64,000 bases of DNA from Patagioenas fasciata (Eukaryota > Chordata > Aves > Columbiformes > Columbidae). Position numbers and translations under genes: made by a program. Within the stretch, counting starts at the first letter, position 1. Every line of letters starts with the position of its first letter. The stretch covers positions 147,497,104 through 147,561,103 of the forward strand of contig NC_092520.1 of assembly GCF_037038585.1 (NCBI RefSeq). Reading direction: 5' to 3'. Positions 1 to 11,700 of this stretch are shown here, piece by piece. The notes beneath the pieces were generated by a model that did not search any database, had not been told where the DNA came from, and saw only the letters and a program-made list of their open reading frames with translations.

Positions 1-1798
<1,798 letters not shown>

Positions 1799-1809
1799 CT
1801 TTTGGTTTC

Positions 1810-3021
1810 CTGTATTAGACATGAAAATAACGAGTTACATTCTTGTAAAATCATAACTACAAAGTGTGAATTAAAAACATGGCTTTACTAATAATTAACA
1901 GCTTCTGGCGAGAAAACTTGAACTCCCAAATTTTTCATAAATACTCATCTCAATTTTGACTTCTAAATACACGGGTTGGAGCTGAAGCATAAATACCAGT
2001 TTCCAAAACACTGAATACTTCTTAACTGTAACTGAGTGTATCATTATATAAATTCAGGTAATTATTCTTACAAATTACACTATAAGCCTCCTGAATTAAA
2101 GACAGAATCAGGGCAGAAGGAATCCTCATAAATGGCAAACTTTAACTAAGACACTGTAACTGCTGACACACATCTCAAAATCTAAAATCCTTCACAGTGC
2201 ATTAGGATTTTATTTCCTCCTTTCTGCAGGTGGTAGACTTGGGGGCAGAGGAAATTTGGAATAATTTTTAGAAAAAGTTAATTTTGTCAACCTGGTTTAG
2301 GATAGATCATCATTATTTTTAAATAATACCATTACAAATAAGCCAAAAGATAACTGTTTACAGGACAAAAATACAGGATGGGAGCACATACCCGTATCAG
2401 TAATTTTTCCCTCCAGTAGAGCTCCTCTGCTCACTTACGTTCCTCTTTTTTGAACATCACCTGCAAAGCTGAACACATTACTCCAGCTGAAATCTCCCCA
2501 GTGCTAAAAACCACGGTCCAAGGAGAAGAACAGTAGAAAATGAAAGAAAAAAATATATTTTCCATAGCAAAATTCATGGACCAGTTCACAGGGGTAGGGG
2601 CCTTTGTGAATTAGCCTGCATTTTGGAAACTGATTAAATAAATCAGCTACACATCGCTTCATGGCAGTAATAAAATGTCTTGGACCTCATTGCGGCTGAG
2701 CAGCTGCCCCGCCCCAGCAGAGAGGCCCAAACCCCCTTTCCAAAACCTGGGCTGTGGCCCTCAGCTCTACCACAAGCTCTGGGTCTCCAGACCAGCGGGC
2801 CCATACCCAGGGAAGCAAAACCACCTCCCGGTACTGAGGAACCAGAAGCAAAGCTGGCGGCGGGAGGGAAGGGCCCGCGGGATTCCGGTCCCAGTGACCC
2901 GCCTGGGAAGGCTCCAAATCCCCAGGGCAAACGCAGGTCGGATGAGGCAGCGCTCCCAGGGACTGGAGCCCCTTCCCAGCCACGAAGGGCAGGAACCGTG
3001 TCCTCCTCCCTCTTCGCTCAC
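1810..3021 (-). other. FERRY3: FERRY3 5' UTR intron
   Basis: The stretch between the probable untranslated first exon and the first coding exon. It becomes GC-rich from about 2690, where it enters the CpG island. No coding exon was seen. The short ORFs at 2643-3144 on both strands are explained by GC-rich composition. Confidence 0.55.
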
Positions 3022-3150
3022 CTGGTTGCCGGACGGACAGGTGAGGGGGAGGCGGCTACGGCCGCTGTGGGAGGTGGCGACAGCGGCTGGTTCTCGCCTC
3101 CCAGTTAGAACCTTCGTGTCCGGAGCCGCAGATTCGGCACCCACCCGCTT
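3022..3150 (-). other. FERRY3: Probable FERRY3 untranslated first exon (5' end approximate)
   Basis: On the minus strand, GGCAACCAG is followed by GTGAGCG, a strong donor, with the last exon base at 3022. The position inside the CpG island and upstream of an acceptor 11 nt before the start codon suggests the non-coding first exon. The transcription start is not visible, so the outer boundary is a guess. Confidence 0.45.
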
Positions 3151-3279
3151 TGTGGCGAATGTGCCGGCCCAGGGCCCAAGTGCGGTTGGGGGAGGGTGGG
3201 GGCGGGGCAGGAGTGTCGTCAGCGGCGCGTGTGCCCCGGCCCCACGGCCGTTGGGCGCCGCGCGCCGCCCGGAGCGGGA

Positions 3280-3299
3280 ATGGCGCGGCCGGTGAGGAG
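3280..3299 (+). CDS. RAD51AP1: RAD51AP1 coding exon 1
   Basis: The ATG at 3280 starts MARPVR; the donor is AG|gtgcgt. An upstream in-frame ATG at 3196 was not chosen because the family protein starts at M-x-RPVR. The intron to 4148 spans the rest of the CpG island and holds no other exon that I recognise. Confidence 0.9.
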
Positions 3300-6200
3300 G
3301 TGCGTGCGGTGGCGCGCGGCGGGGTACGAGGGGCGCGAGCCGCCGGCTCAGCCGTCGCCCGGGCGGCCTCGAGGCGCGCGGGCAGCTCGCGCCGAGCGAC
3401 GCCGAGTGGCGTTTCTTAGAAGGCTTCGAGCGCGCGCGCCGCCCGCGGCCGTTACCGGCTGAGGGACCTTCCTGCCCTCAGCCCCGCGGCCGCCCATCGC
3501 AGCCCGGCGCCTCCACACCGAGCTTCCCCGTGGCCTCTTGCAGCGCGGGGCTTGAGGACGGGCCCGCGCTGTTTCCCTTCCGGCTGGAAAGAGGCGCAGG
3601 TCTTCTCCCTGGAGCGGGCGGCGGGGGTCACTGCATCCCGCGAAGAGTGGCCCTGGCGGGTGTCGCCCCTCGGGTGGATCTCTGGCCACGGGGTGGGCTT
3701 GAAAGTGCTGCCGGTGCCTCCTCTGGCTAGGGTATCACCGGCACCGACGGCAGTGCCACTTAAGAAGCAGCCTTAAGGTGCAGGGAAGGCATTTCAAGTG
3801 CCTAAAGGTCACCCAGGAGATAAATTCAGTCGCCTAGTAGCAGTTCTGAGATGCTGTGTACATAAGGAGGTCACAGTGTTACCACAAGGAGAACAACAGT
3901 ACTGTTATTTTAAGATTTTTAAAAACCTAGAAGCTATTCCTAATGGTACTGTATCCAATAGCACTGGTTATACATACATTTGAATATACATTGTTTTAAG
4001 AAGAAAGTTTTCCAAAAAGGTTTTTTTAAGATAAAAAGTTTTACAAGAAAGTAAAATGTGACTTACCCAAAAATCAAGTGTTAGCAGGTCAAGGTGCTCA
4101 GTCTGAAAAGATTAATAGTGTACATTTCCCCCCTTCCTCCCCCAACAGGAACAAGAAAATTGTTGATTATTCTCAGTTTGGGGATTTGGAAGATGATGGT
4201 AAGCAGTGTGTTCTTGTGCATTACAAAATGCCCAATATGTAACCATGCAAAATATTCTTGTAGTGTCTTTCTTTATAATGAATTACATAATTGAGAAGGC
4301 TCTTACTCTTTTCACTGGAAATAATCTGGGCACACTGTTACATATCCTAATTCAACAAGAATATGATGGCTGTAAACCAGAGTATAACAACAGTATGTCA
4401 GGAAACTGGCAAATACATTGTGTCTTGTTGCAGGAAAACCCGTTTCTTTCCCTGCCTCATTTTTCAGTGGTAATTGATTGTTTCATGTGCGCCTTATGAT
4501 CAATTCACAGCATTGTCAATCAGAATATCAAGGAGTTGTGAATCATCTGTATGTAGATCTGACGTTTTTCCTGCAGCTCTCTCTTGATGCATTTTGGGCA
4601 TGGACATAGCAGTCAAATTTTGAGTTCCATTGATATTCCAGGCCATTAGTTTTCACTACAGTCTTCCTTTACTCCAAGCCCTGATGGGTGTTGTGCATTT
4701 TTCTTAGAGAATTTGATTATTTTAAAGGGTTTTTGTTTTGTTTTGTTTTGCATTCTGTTTACAGGATCCAGGGAACAGTTTGAATTGATGGGGAGGGAAG
4801 TGCAAAAGTAAATATGTTGAAGGCCTCGTGTGAATCATATGGATTAATGCAGATTCTTAGTTTAAATGTGGTGCATGACTTTTCTGAGTTTGTACTTGAC
4901 CATTTGTAATATTAAAGAAAAGTACAATTTCTCAGAACCATTAGTGATCTTATCCAAGGTTCTCCATAATTTAGAGAATACTAAACATGATTATATTTTT
5001 CCTTATTTGGCACTCTGATATGCAATGTCCTCAGTTGGTATGCTTATAATTTTCTTTGAAAATTGAAAAAATGCATTGTATTTGGTAAGAGGCAATACAA
5101 AAATGGAAGAAAATGGGAGCAGATTACATTTTTTTAAGAAAGGGAATGATTCACAAACCACCAAGAGCTATAAAACTGTTTAATGACAGTGATTACTATT
5201 GTAATTGATTGCTGTTCACTATATTAAAAAGTGGACTTCTAGTTATTGAAAAATCTGGTAACACATTGGAAATTGAAGCTTTGTTGCCATATTGGTAATA
5301 AAAATTGAAATAGTTACTGCTTGAATGAAAGTATATGCAAAAGAGGTCTTGTTAAATTTTCCTTTAAAATACAATTAAGAATAATATAGTTGTGTTCTTT
5401 AAAAACAGAATTAATTTCAGAGAGGTTATCTTTGGTATATTTTCAGTGTGTGATGAAATTAAGTTGAATGATTTATTTTGGCCATAGAATATAGGAAAAC
5501 CCATTAAAGTTTGTTGCTCTTTCCCAAACAGATGAAGACTTTGCTGTACCTTCAAGCAAAAAATCCAGAACACAGCTCAAGGAACCAAAGAAGGAGAAAA
5601 AAGAGAAGCAAAAAAAGCCACACGAATTAATTCCATTACAAAAACAGATACCTAGTAAGAGGTAAGAAATACTGAAGTGTGACCAACTCTGTAAAGTTGG
5701 ATTTCAGTAAGAGTATTTGTTTTTTCTTTTTTTTCCCCTAGAGTTTTAAGTGGCTCAGAATAAACAACTAACAACTTAGTGCAATAACGATTTTCCACTT
5801 TATTAGTATAGTTGCAAATCAGGGATATTGTCATTATGCATATGTTTGAGTTGAGTAGTGAGTTATGTCTGTTTTGTTACACCTCTACCAAACTCCAAGT
5901 GGCCTGCATAGGTGCAGTAACAGGTTTACATGTCTGATCTTGTCTTTATATCTCTACAACACAAAATAATTGTAACAATTCTGAGTTACTGGGCACACCT
6001 AAAACTGAAAAATATAAATACAAGTTTGATTCCTGAAGGAAGAACATATTGAAAGCTCAATAGAAAATACAAAGTCAATGAAAAGGGAAATCTGATTATT
6101 TTGGTGGTAAAGTTGTGCATAATATTACATTTCAGTGTGGTATTTCAGGCAAATGTAATAATCTTTTTTTGTGATACCAAAAATAAAGTTGGAAAAATGA

Positions 6201-9200
6201 AAAAGTTTCTAATGGCACGGCAAATGTTTTGGTCACATTTATTTGATGTGTAGCTTTTACGGATCCATCAAGGAGCTGAAGATAAGTGTAGCTTCTTGAA
6301 GAAGTAAATAAACTTAATGTCTAAAAACATGATGTCTGTTGTTTTTTCCAACTGACTTTTATTGATCTGTAACAATCTCATTCTTAGGATGTACTTTGTC
6401 TGAATCTTTTCAAATGTTTTGCAATCATAATGTTTTTAAATCTAGTGTACTTTAAATATTAGTATGTACTTCAAATCTTTTCAGGAAGTAATATTCATAT
6501 GATATGCTATAAGTATATATTGAAATATTAATCTGTTTACAAGTATTTGAATTTAAAGAAGTTCAGTGTGGCAGAAGCAGATCTGTAACACTCATGTCAT
6601 TGTTTTATTATTTAACATATTTGTTTTGTTTTGTTTTTCCAGGATGTCTTTGGATGACAAACTTTATCAAAGAGATTTGGAAGTCGCCTTAGCCTTATCC
6701 GTCAAAGGCAAATCTGCAAATAACCTTGAGGTGCAAAATTCAGAAGGACAAGGTTATTTTACAGTTAAATGCAACACTATTTATATGGAGTGAATTCAAA
6801 CATGACAATTTATTTTTCAGTGAAATAAGTTGAAATTCATGTTTTATTTCAAGATGTCATGATGAAGAAATGAGACTTTCTAGGTGGTGCCTGTCTTCTT
6901 ACGTTCTTGTTATTTTCTGTGAGAAATATAAGATTTTCCAAGCATATAGTTTGACTAAAGACAGATAAAAATGTTAGCTATTTTAATTTCTTAATATCTT
7001 GACTTTTTATAATGTGATTTTTGTGTACTAATATGTTATTTGTTTGTTTTCTGGATGCTAAAACAGATGAGACTATTGAATCAGAAAATGTACACAGGAG
7101 ACCCACATTTTCCAACTGCAGTGTAGACAGTGAACTTTTAGGTAAGCTGTTCTCATACTCTGTCTTTTCAGAAATAGCATTTCAAGATACATTTAAGTAG
7201 CTTTTCTTTGTTTCCATTGGTTTCTGTTTTTCACTGAGGTGAGAAGAGTCTTTATCTTAAATAAAGACTGAAGGATGCATTCATTTTTTCATTAAAAATT
7301 TGAGCCCAGTCTTAAAATGGAAAAACTCTGGGTTGCTGAATGAAATTATTACAGATCAATAAAAGCCAGCTGGAAAAAATAACAGACGTTATATTTTTAG
7401 ATGCTGAGGTTTAGTTCTTCAAGTAGCTACACTTAACCTCAGCTCCTCGATGGATCCGTAAAGACTAAGCATCAAATAAATGTGGCTCAAACATTTGCTG
7501 TGGCATTGGAAGCTTTTTCAGTTTTCCAATTTTAGTTTTGGTCTTCCGTCAACTTGTTCGTTTGATTACAGATAAATACTAATAATTTTCACAACCAGGA
7601 ATTATAGTTTGGTCAGTTAAAAGAGTAAAATGAGAATCACATGAAAACAAATGCCAATGATACGCTTCTGTATAGTGTACTTCAAAATCACTAATATTCC
7701 TGCTTGGTTTTGAATCAGAGAATAGATTTACTGTTAATTTCAATTAATTAGAATACCTTTTGTTTTCTAGGTCTCAATCAGGTTATGGATGATGATGTAC
7801 CTAGGGGTGACTGTAGGCAAAGGACAGCAGCATCTAAAGTTCCAGCACAGCAGAAGAAGTTACGAACTGTTGACAGTGATGATGGAGAGAATGCTACTGA
7901 CTCTGAACCAGAGTCTGTACCCAGTAAGTTCTTCTCTATAAAAACACCCTCCTTAGATGTGCTTTGAATGTGATGCCTTACATTTAGTTTTTATTTTCAG
8001 TTTAATGCATACTGCTTCTGCTTTATCTTTCCTCCTCCCCTACTGAAGCCTTATTTTTTAATACTAGTGGCATCTCAATTGCACTTTGGCACTAAATTAA
8101 ACATTGGAGCTTATTTGTGCACATTACTCAAACTGACAAAAATGATACTTCTCATATATCCTGTTGTTGTCTGGGGTTTGCATCCAAACAGTGACTCTGG
8201 AGTAGTGTCAGGTGTTAGTGCTTTCAGTATTGGCTTTGTTTAAGCTTATTTTAAAATTTTCCCCTCCTCCAATTTTCAACTCTCAGAAACCATGCTTCAT
8301 CCCATTGGAGGTCAGTCTGTCCTCATACTCTGCATCTGCTAGCAGCCTGGTATGGAATTTCTGCAGACTATGATAGACGTCTCTCATTCCCCAGTGGTAA
8401 ACATGTCTGTATCCATTGATATATTCCTTGCTGAAAGATTTATTGGAAAGTATTTCTAGAATTGTCAGTGAAATAAAATATCAGGGGAATAATCCAGATG
8501 TTCATGTTGATAGGGAGTTATTTTTAAGATTTGCTTATGTCTGTGGGCTTTAAATAATAAATGTATAAAATCTTCCTAACAGCTGAAATGAGTTATAGTA
8601 TTTTTCCACTTTAAATAGTCATGATTGAGAATATATAAAAATCAGAGTCCCTGTCAAATAATTTTAGCTTTTTCATCTTGTACACATGGAATATTAGTAA
8701 TTCTGCTGTTAAAATTATTATTGTATGCAGCTTATACCAGGGCATTCCATTATGGAAGTACAGAGCAAGAATTCTGTAAATGCAGAATGTGTTATGGAGG
8801 CTATTTCTTTCTCAGATCGACATACAAATACATCCAAATTTGTTTTACTATATCCTTGAGATATCCTGGTTCTTTATGCCCAGAATGTGATTGGAAGACC
8901 TTAGAGTGATAGTAAATTGTATTTCCTTTAAAGAGATGGCATCCCTTTTCCCTGCTGTAGGTGAGGAGTCAGAAGAATATTCAGATTACACTGAAGATGA
9001 TGATATAGACTTTGCTATGGAAAAGAAGAAGGTCAAAGGAAATAAAAAGAAAACCAGACAAAATATGTCAGCTGAAAGAGAGAAGAAAACCCCCAAATCC
9101 AAGATTAATGCTACAGGTAAGTTTGTACTATGAATTTGAAAGAAACTTTTTTATGATAAAAGTCGCCTTTATTTTCACTAAGGAATAGATGAATTTGACT

Positions 9201-11118
9201 GAGAGACTGCCTGCAGGGCTGTGATGCAAATAGCTATATGCAGAGTAATAGGGGGAGACTAGAAAAATATTCTGTAAGAAACTTTATAAAAAATTGACAT
9301 TCCTTACAATAAAAGCAGACAAAAGAGATGGATGTCATTTACTTTTATATATTTAGCTTTTAATAAAAGGTTAAATAACAATTAATGATTTGAAAAATTT
9401 TTAATTATAATTTCAGAGCTTCCTCTTGCAGTTGCATTTTTGAATTTTTAAGTCAAGGCTAGCTAAACGATACTAATTCTAACTACTTGGCAAAAATCGT
9501 TATGAATGCCCTTCAGAGTTAATTGTTCATTATGTTGCTAACACAATTTGTTTTAAATACCTTAAGAAAATTCTTGTCATGGTGCTAATCTTGTGTCTGA
9601 CTTGGTGATGTGTTTTAATTTCAGACCTGAGTTTACAACATGTAATTTAGTTTGAAATTTGTTTTGGTTGTAACAAGAAATTGTTTGGTTTGTGTAGCTG
9701 ACAGAAGAATCTTCCCTCTTAGAAATTCAATGTCTGGCAAGTCATCAAGAAAAGGTTGTTACACTACTTGTTTTCAAAACAGGATTGACATTCCAGAGTG
9801 TAACAGGACTGACTGTATAAATATATACTGTTAAAGACATGACAATCTAGTAACATATTTATTAATTCACTCACTGCAGAGAGCTTGTGGTGTACAATGA
9901 TCTATCACCATATGCAGTGTGATGCTTTCTAAGATTGCTTTTATTTTCCAACTAAGGTTCACCTGTAGTTTCTTCTTCACGGACAATGGAACAAAAATCT
10001 GAGCCCACACAAAAAATGACGTCTAGTTCTTTAGAACCAGTTGGGAGGCCTTTGCATACATCGAGTCCTGTAACAGACAAGAAGCCTAAATGGATACCAC
10101 CAGGTACCTGTGAGATTGTAGCTATAAACAGATACATTAGTTGGCCTGAGTTTTTAGCAGTCTCTTCTAAAAGCAAATAAACAAATAAACAATATTTCAG
10201 AAAAATCACTGCCCTTTTATAATGAAAGATGTTATTTTGATCTTAGATTTGAAAAGGAAAAAAAAAAGTAAAAGAAAAAGCTATCTCTGGCTTCTTTTCC
10301 TCTTACAGCATTATCCTTGACTCCTTTATGTGGGGAGGTTATTAAAATATTTTCCAGAGTGTGGATCAAAACTTAATCAATAGATTGTCTTGTGGCCATT
10401 TCTCTCTCATTAGGAGCTTTCTTTATCTCTTGTACGTGCTGCTTTGTTATCTGTTATAAACAAATAACCTTAGAAATATGTTCGAGTGTTTTAACTGCTT
10501 TAGTAAAGCAAATGCTGAGAAGCTTTATTCTCTTAAGGTGTTTGAGCATGCTACTGCTGATTCCTGCCTCTTAGTTAGATTTTTCCTTCATATTTACTCT
10601 TGTGTATGTGTTTCATTCTGTTTGACTCCTTGCTCTCAAGCCTTCTTTTCCCATTCAGAATTGTGTTCAATTGTGTGATTCTCTGTGGAGTACCTGAAAA
10701 TGCACACTGGGAGCAGTATTTATATGCTTGTCCAGTATTGCTGCACTGTGTTGCTGGTTACTTAAACATGAGCACCATACCTGCTGCATTTGCTCCCAGA
10801 TAGATTGAATCGCATTGACTATGCTGATCTTCATGTGCTTCTGTGGCATGCTGTTCAGCCTTTTTTGCAGTGTGTTTAGAATACTTTTTTTTTTGTTCTG
10901 CTATGAAAACTATAAAAAGATAGCAGTTATATGATTTTTCCCTCTAAACTTCTTACACTTTTTTTTTTGTTTTAAAATTGTTTTCAGCTGCATCAGGAAG
11001 CAGTAATAATAACTCTATGAAATATGTTTCGATTAAGTCACCTACTCGGTGTCTCAGACTCGGCCTCTCCAGACTAGCAAGAGTCAAACCGCTGCATCCC
11101 AGCGCTACCAGCAGTTAA
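3280..11118 (+). CDS. RAD51AP1: RAD51AP1, RAD51-associated protein 1, ten coding exons, 342 residues
   Basis: RAD51AP1 is a nuclear DNA-binding protein that stimulates RAD51-mediated strand pairing in homologous recombination. Coding exons are 3280-3299, 4149-4198, 5532-5661, 6643-6752, 7067-7141, 7771-7923, 8961-9116, 9698-9754, 9957-10103 and 10988-11118, with every join in frame (1029 nt). The N-terminus MARPVRRNKKIVDYSQF is shared with the paralogue NUCKS1. Acidic and basic low-complexity blocks follow. A QRTAASK segment lies at about 145-151, a KKPKWIPP motif around W296, and the conserved C-terminal RAD51-binding segment LRLGLSRLARVKPLHP at 322-337. The length matches mammalian forms (about 335-352). 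Exon 8 (19 codons) is the least conserved by eye and could be optional. The exon 4 and exon 8 donors (gttatt, gttgtt) are weak. Confidence 0.95.
4149..4198 (+). CDS. RAD51AP1: RAD51AP1 coding exon 2
   Basis: The 50-nt exon (acceptor ccccaacag, donor gtaagc) encodes NKKIVDYSQFGDLEDD, the NUCKS1-like N-terminal motif. Confidence 0.93.
4731..4750 (+). repeat. (GTTTT)n simple repeat
   Basis: Four GTTTT units in RAD51AP1 intron 2. Confidence 0.85.
5532..5661 (+). CDS. RAD51AP1: RAD51AP1 coding exon 3
   Basis: The 130-nt exon (acceptor cccaaacag, donor gtaaga) encodes DEDFAVPSSKKSR followed by a lysine-rich block. Confidence 0.92.
6175..6385 (+). repeat. Inverted repeat arm 1, RAD51AP1 intron 3
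   Basis: This stretch aligns with the reverse complement of 7338-7542 at roughly four matches in five by eye. Shared blocks include TTTACGGATCCATC, AAGTGTAGCT, CACATTTATTTGATG and CTTTTATTGATCTGTAA. The repeat family is not recognised. Confidence 0.9.
6643..6752 (+). CDS. RAD51AP1: RAD51AP1 coding exon 4
   Basis: The 110-nt exon encodes MSLDDKLYQRDLEVALALSV, strongly conserved in the family. The donor is gttatt, which is weak, but the join to exon 5 keeps the frame. Without splicing, the frame reads on to a stop at 6793. Confidence 0.9.
7067..7141 (+). CDS. RAD51AP1: RAD51AP1 coding exon 5
   Basis: The 75-nt exon (acceptor taaaacag, donor gtaagc) includes FSNCSVDSE, matching the mammalian ISNCSV segment. 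Confidence 0.9.
7338..7542 (-). repeat. Inverted repeat arm 2, RAD51AP1 intron 5
   Basis: This is the reverse-complement partner of 6175-6385. The arms are separated by about 950 bp that contain coding exons 4 and 5. They are either two copies of one interspersed element inserted in opposite directions or an inverted duplication. Confidence 0.9.
7771..7923 (+). CDS. RAD51AP1: RAD51AP1 coding exon 6
   Basis: The 153-nt exon (acceptor ttttctag, donor gtaagt) includes RQRTAASKVPAQQKK and an acidic SDDGENATDSEPE run. Confidence 0.93.
8961..9116 (+). CDS. RAD51AP1: RAD51AP1 coding exon 7
   Basis: The 156-nt exon (acceptor ctgctgtag, donor gtaagt) encodes the acidic EESEEYSDYTEDDD followed by a lysine-rich block. 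Confidence 0.92.
9698..9754 (+). CDS. RAD51AP1: RAD51AP1 coding exon 8 (probable)
   Basis: The 57-nt phase-preserving exon encodes DRRIFPLRNSMSGKSSRK. The acceptor tgtgtag is adequate and the donor gttgtt is weak. Its phase-1 boundaries mean it can be skipped without a frameshift, so it may be alternative. Confidence 0.6.
9957..10103 (+). CDS. RAD51AP1: RAD51AP1 coding exon 9
   Basis: The 147-nt exon (acceptor aactaag, donor gtacct) carries serine-rich sequence and ends with the conserved DKKPKWIPP motif. Confidence 0.92.
10988..11118 (+). CDS. RAD51AP1: RAD51AP1 last coding exon
   Basis: The acceptor is tgttttcag. It encodes the C-terminal RAD51-interaction segment LRLGLSRLARVKPLHP and ends in TAA at 11116-11118. 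Confidence 0.95.
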
Positions 11119-11700
11119 GTGATCAGTCGCAAGGTGCCACATGAAGGAAAAGACTTTGGAAATTATTTTGCTTATAGAGAGTGGGCAGCAAAAGCTACAT
11201 GGCATCATACATTTTGTAGGACTGTTGTTTATGTACATGTCTAATTCTATAATGAGTTTTTATTCTGTAAAATGCGAGGCATCCCTAAGAGCTACTGAAT
11301 AATAATCTTATTTAATCAAGGTGGCATCTGGGTCACCAGCTCTTTGATGTATTATACTCAGAGATATGGGGTTTTGATGATGTTAATTCTCTGATACCTA
11401 AACTCTTGGCATTAAAATAGTCTAGACAGCACTGTGTCAAATTATAGAATTTGATACCTCAAACAGATTCTTAACACAAGTGAAAGTCACAGTTCAAAAT
11501 ATGTTTCTTGGAAGAGTGAAGTTATCACTTTCCACCCCCTTCTTGGAAAGTTTGTCACCACTCTCTCAAAATCTGTTAATGTTTGCATATTTTGTATGTG
11601 GATTTTAATGATTTTTTATGTATTATAGGTATAATTATTTTTTAGAATGTCATATTAAAAAAAACCCCTAAAATAAAATACTTTATACCATCTAATTAGT
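11119..11700 (+). other. RAD51AP1: RAD51AP1 3' UTR with candidate poly(A) signal
   Basis: AT-rich sequence after the stop. An AATAAA hexamer at 11672-11677 is the best candidate signal; an ATTAAA lies at 11411. The true cleavage site is not visible. Confidence 0.6.

Larger units (their letters stand above)
2690..3730. promoter_or_regulatory. CpG island, divergent FERRY3/RAD51AP1 promoter
   Basis: About 1 kb of CpG-dense, GC-rich sequence in an otherwise AT-rich window. It contains the RAD51AP1 start exon on the plus strand and the probable FERRY3 first exon on the minus strand. A GC box (core GGGGCGGGGC, about 3199-3208) suits Sp/KLF factors, and CGCGC-rich stretches lie at about 3255-3275 and 3430-3445. 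No TATA box was seen. The divergent arrangement is read from the two genes; the shared regulation is inference. Confidence 0.85.

Noticed and set aside
1799-1822. Upstream in-frame ATG at 1822 as the FERRY3 start
   Set aside because: It lies upstream of the acceptor at 1811-1810, so it is intronic; the ATG at 1798 agrees with the family.
2643-3730. Many overlapping ORFs on both strands in the GC-rich region (up to 206 codons)
   Set aside because: Explained by few stop codons in CpG-rich sequence; the compositions are arginine/proline/alanine-rich and match no family. Only the short start exon of RAD51AP1 is supported here.
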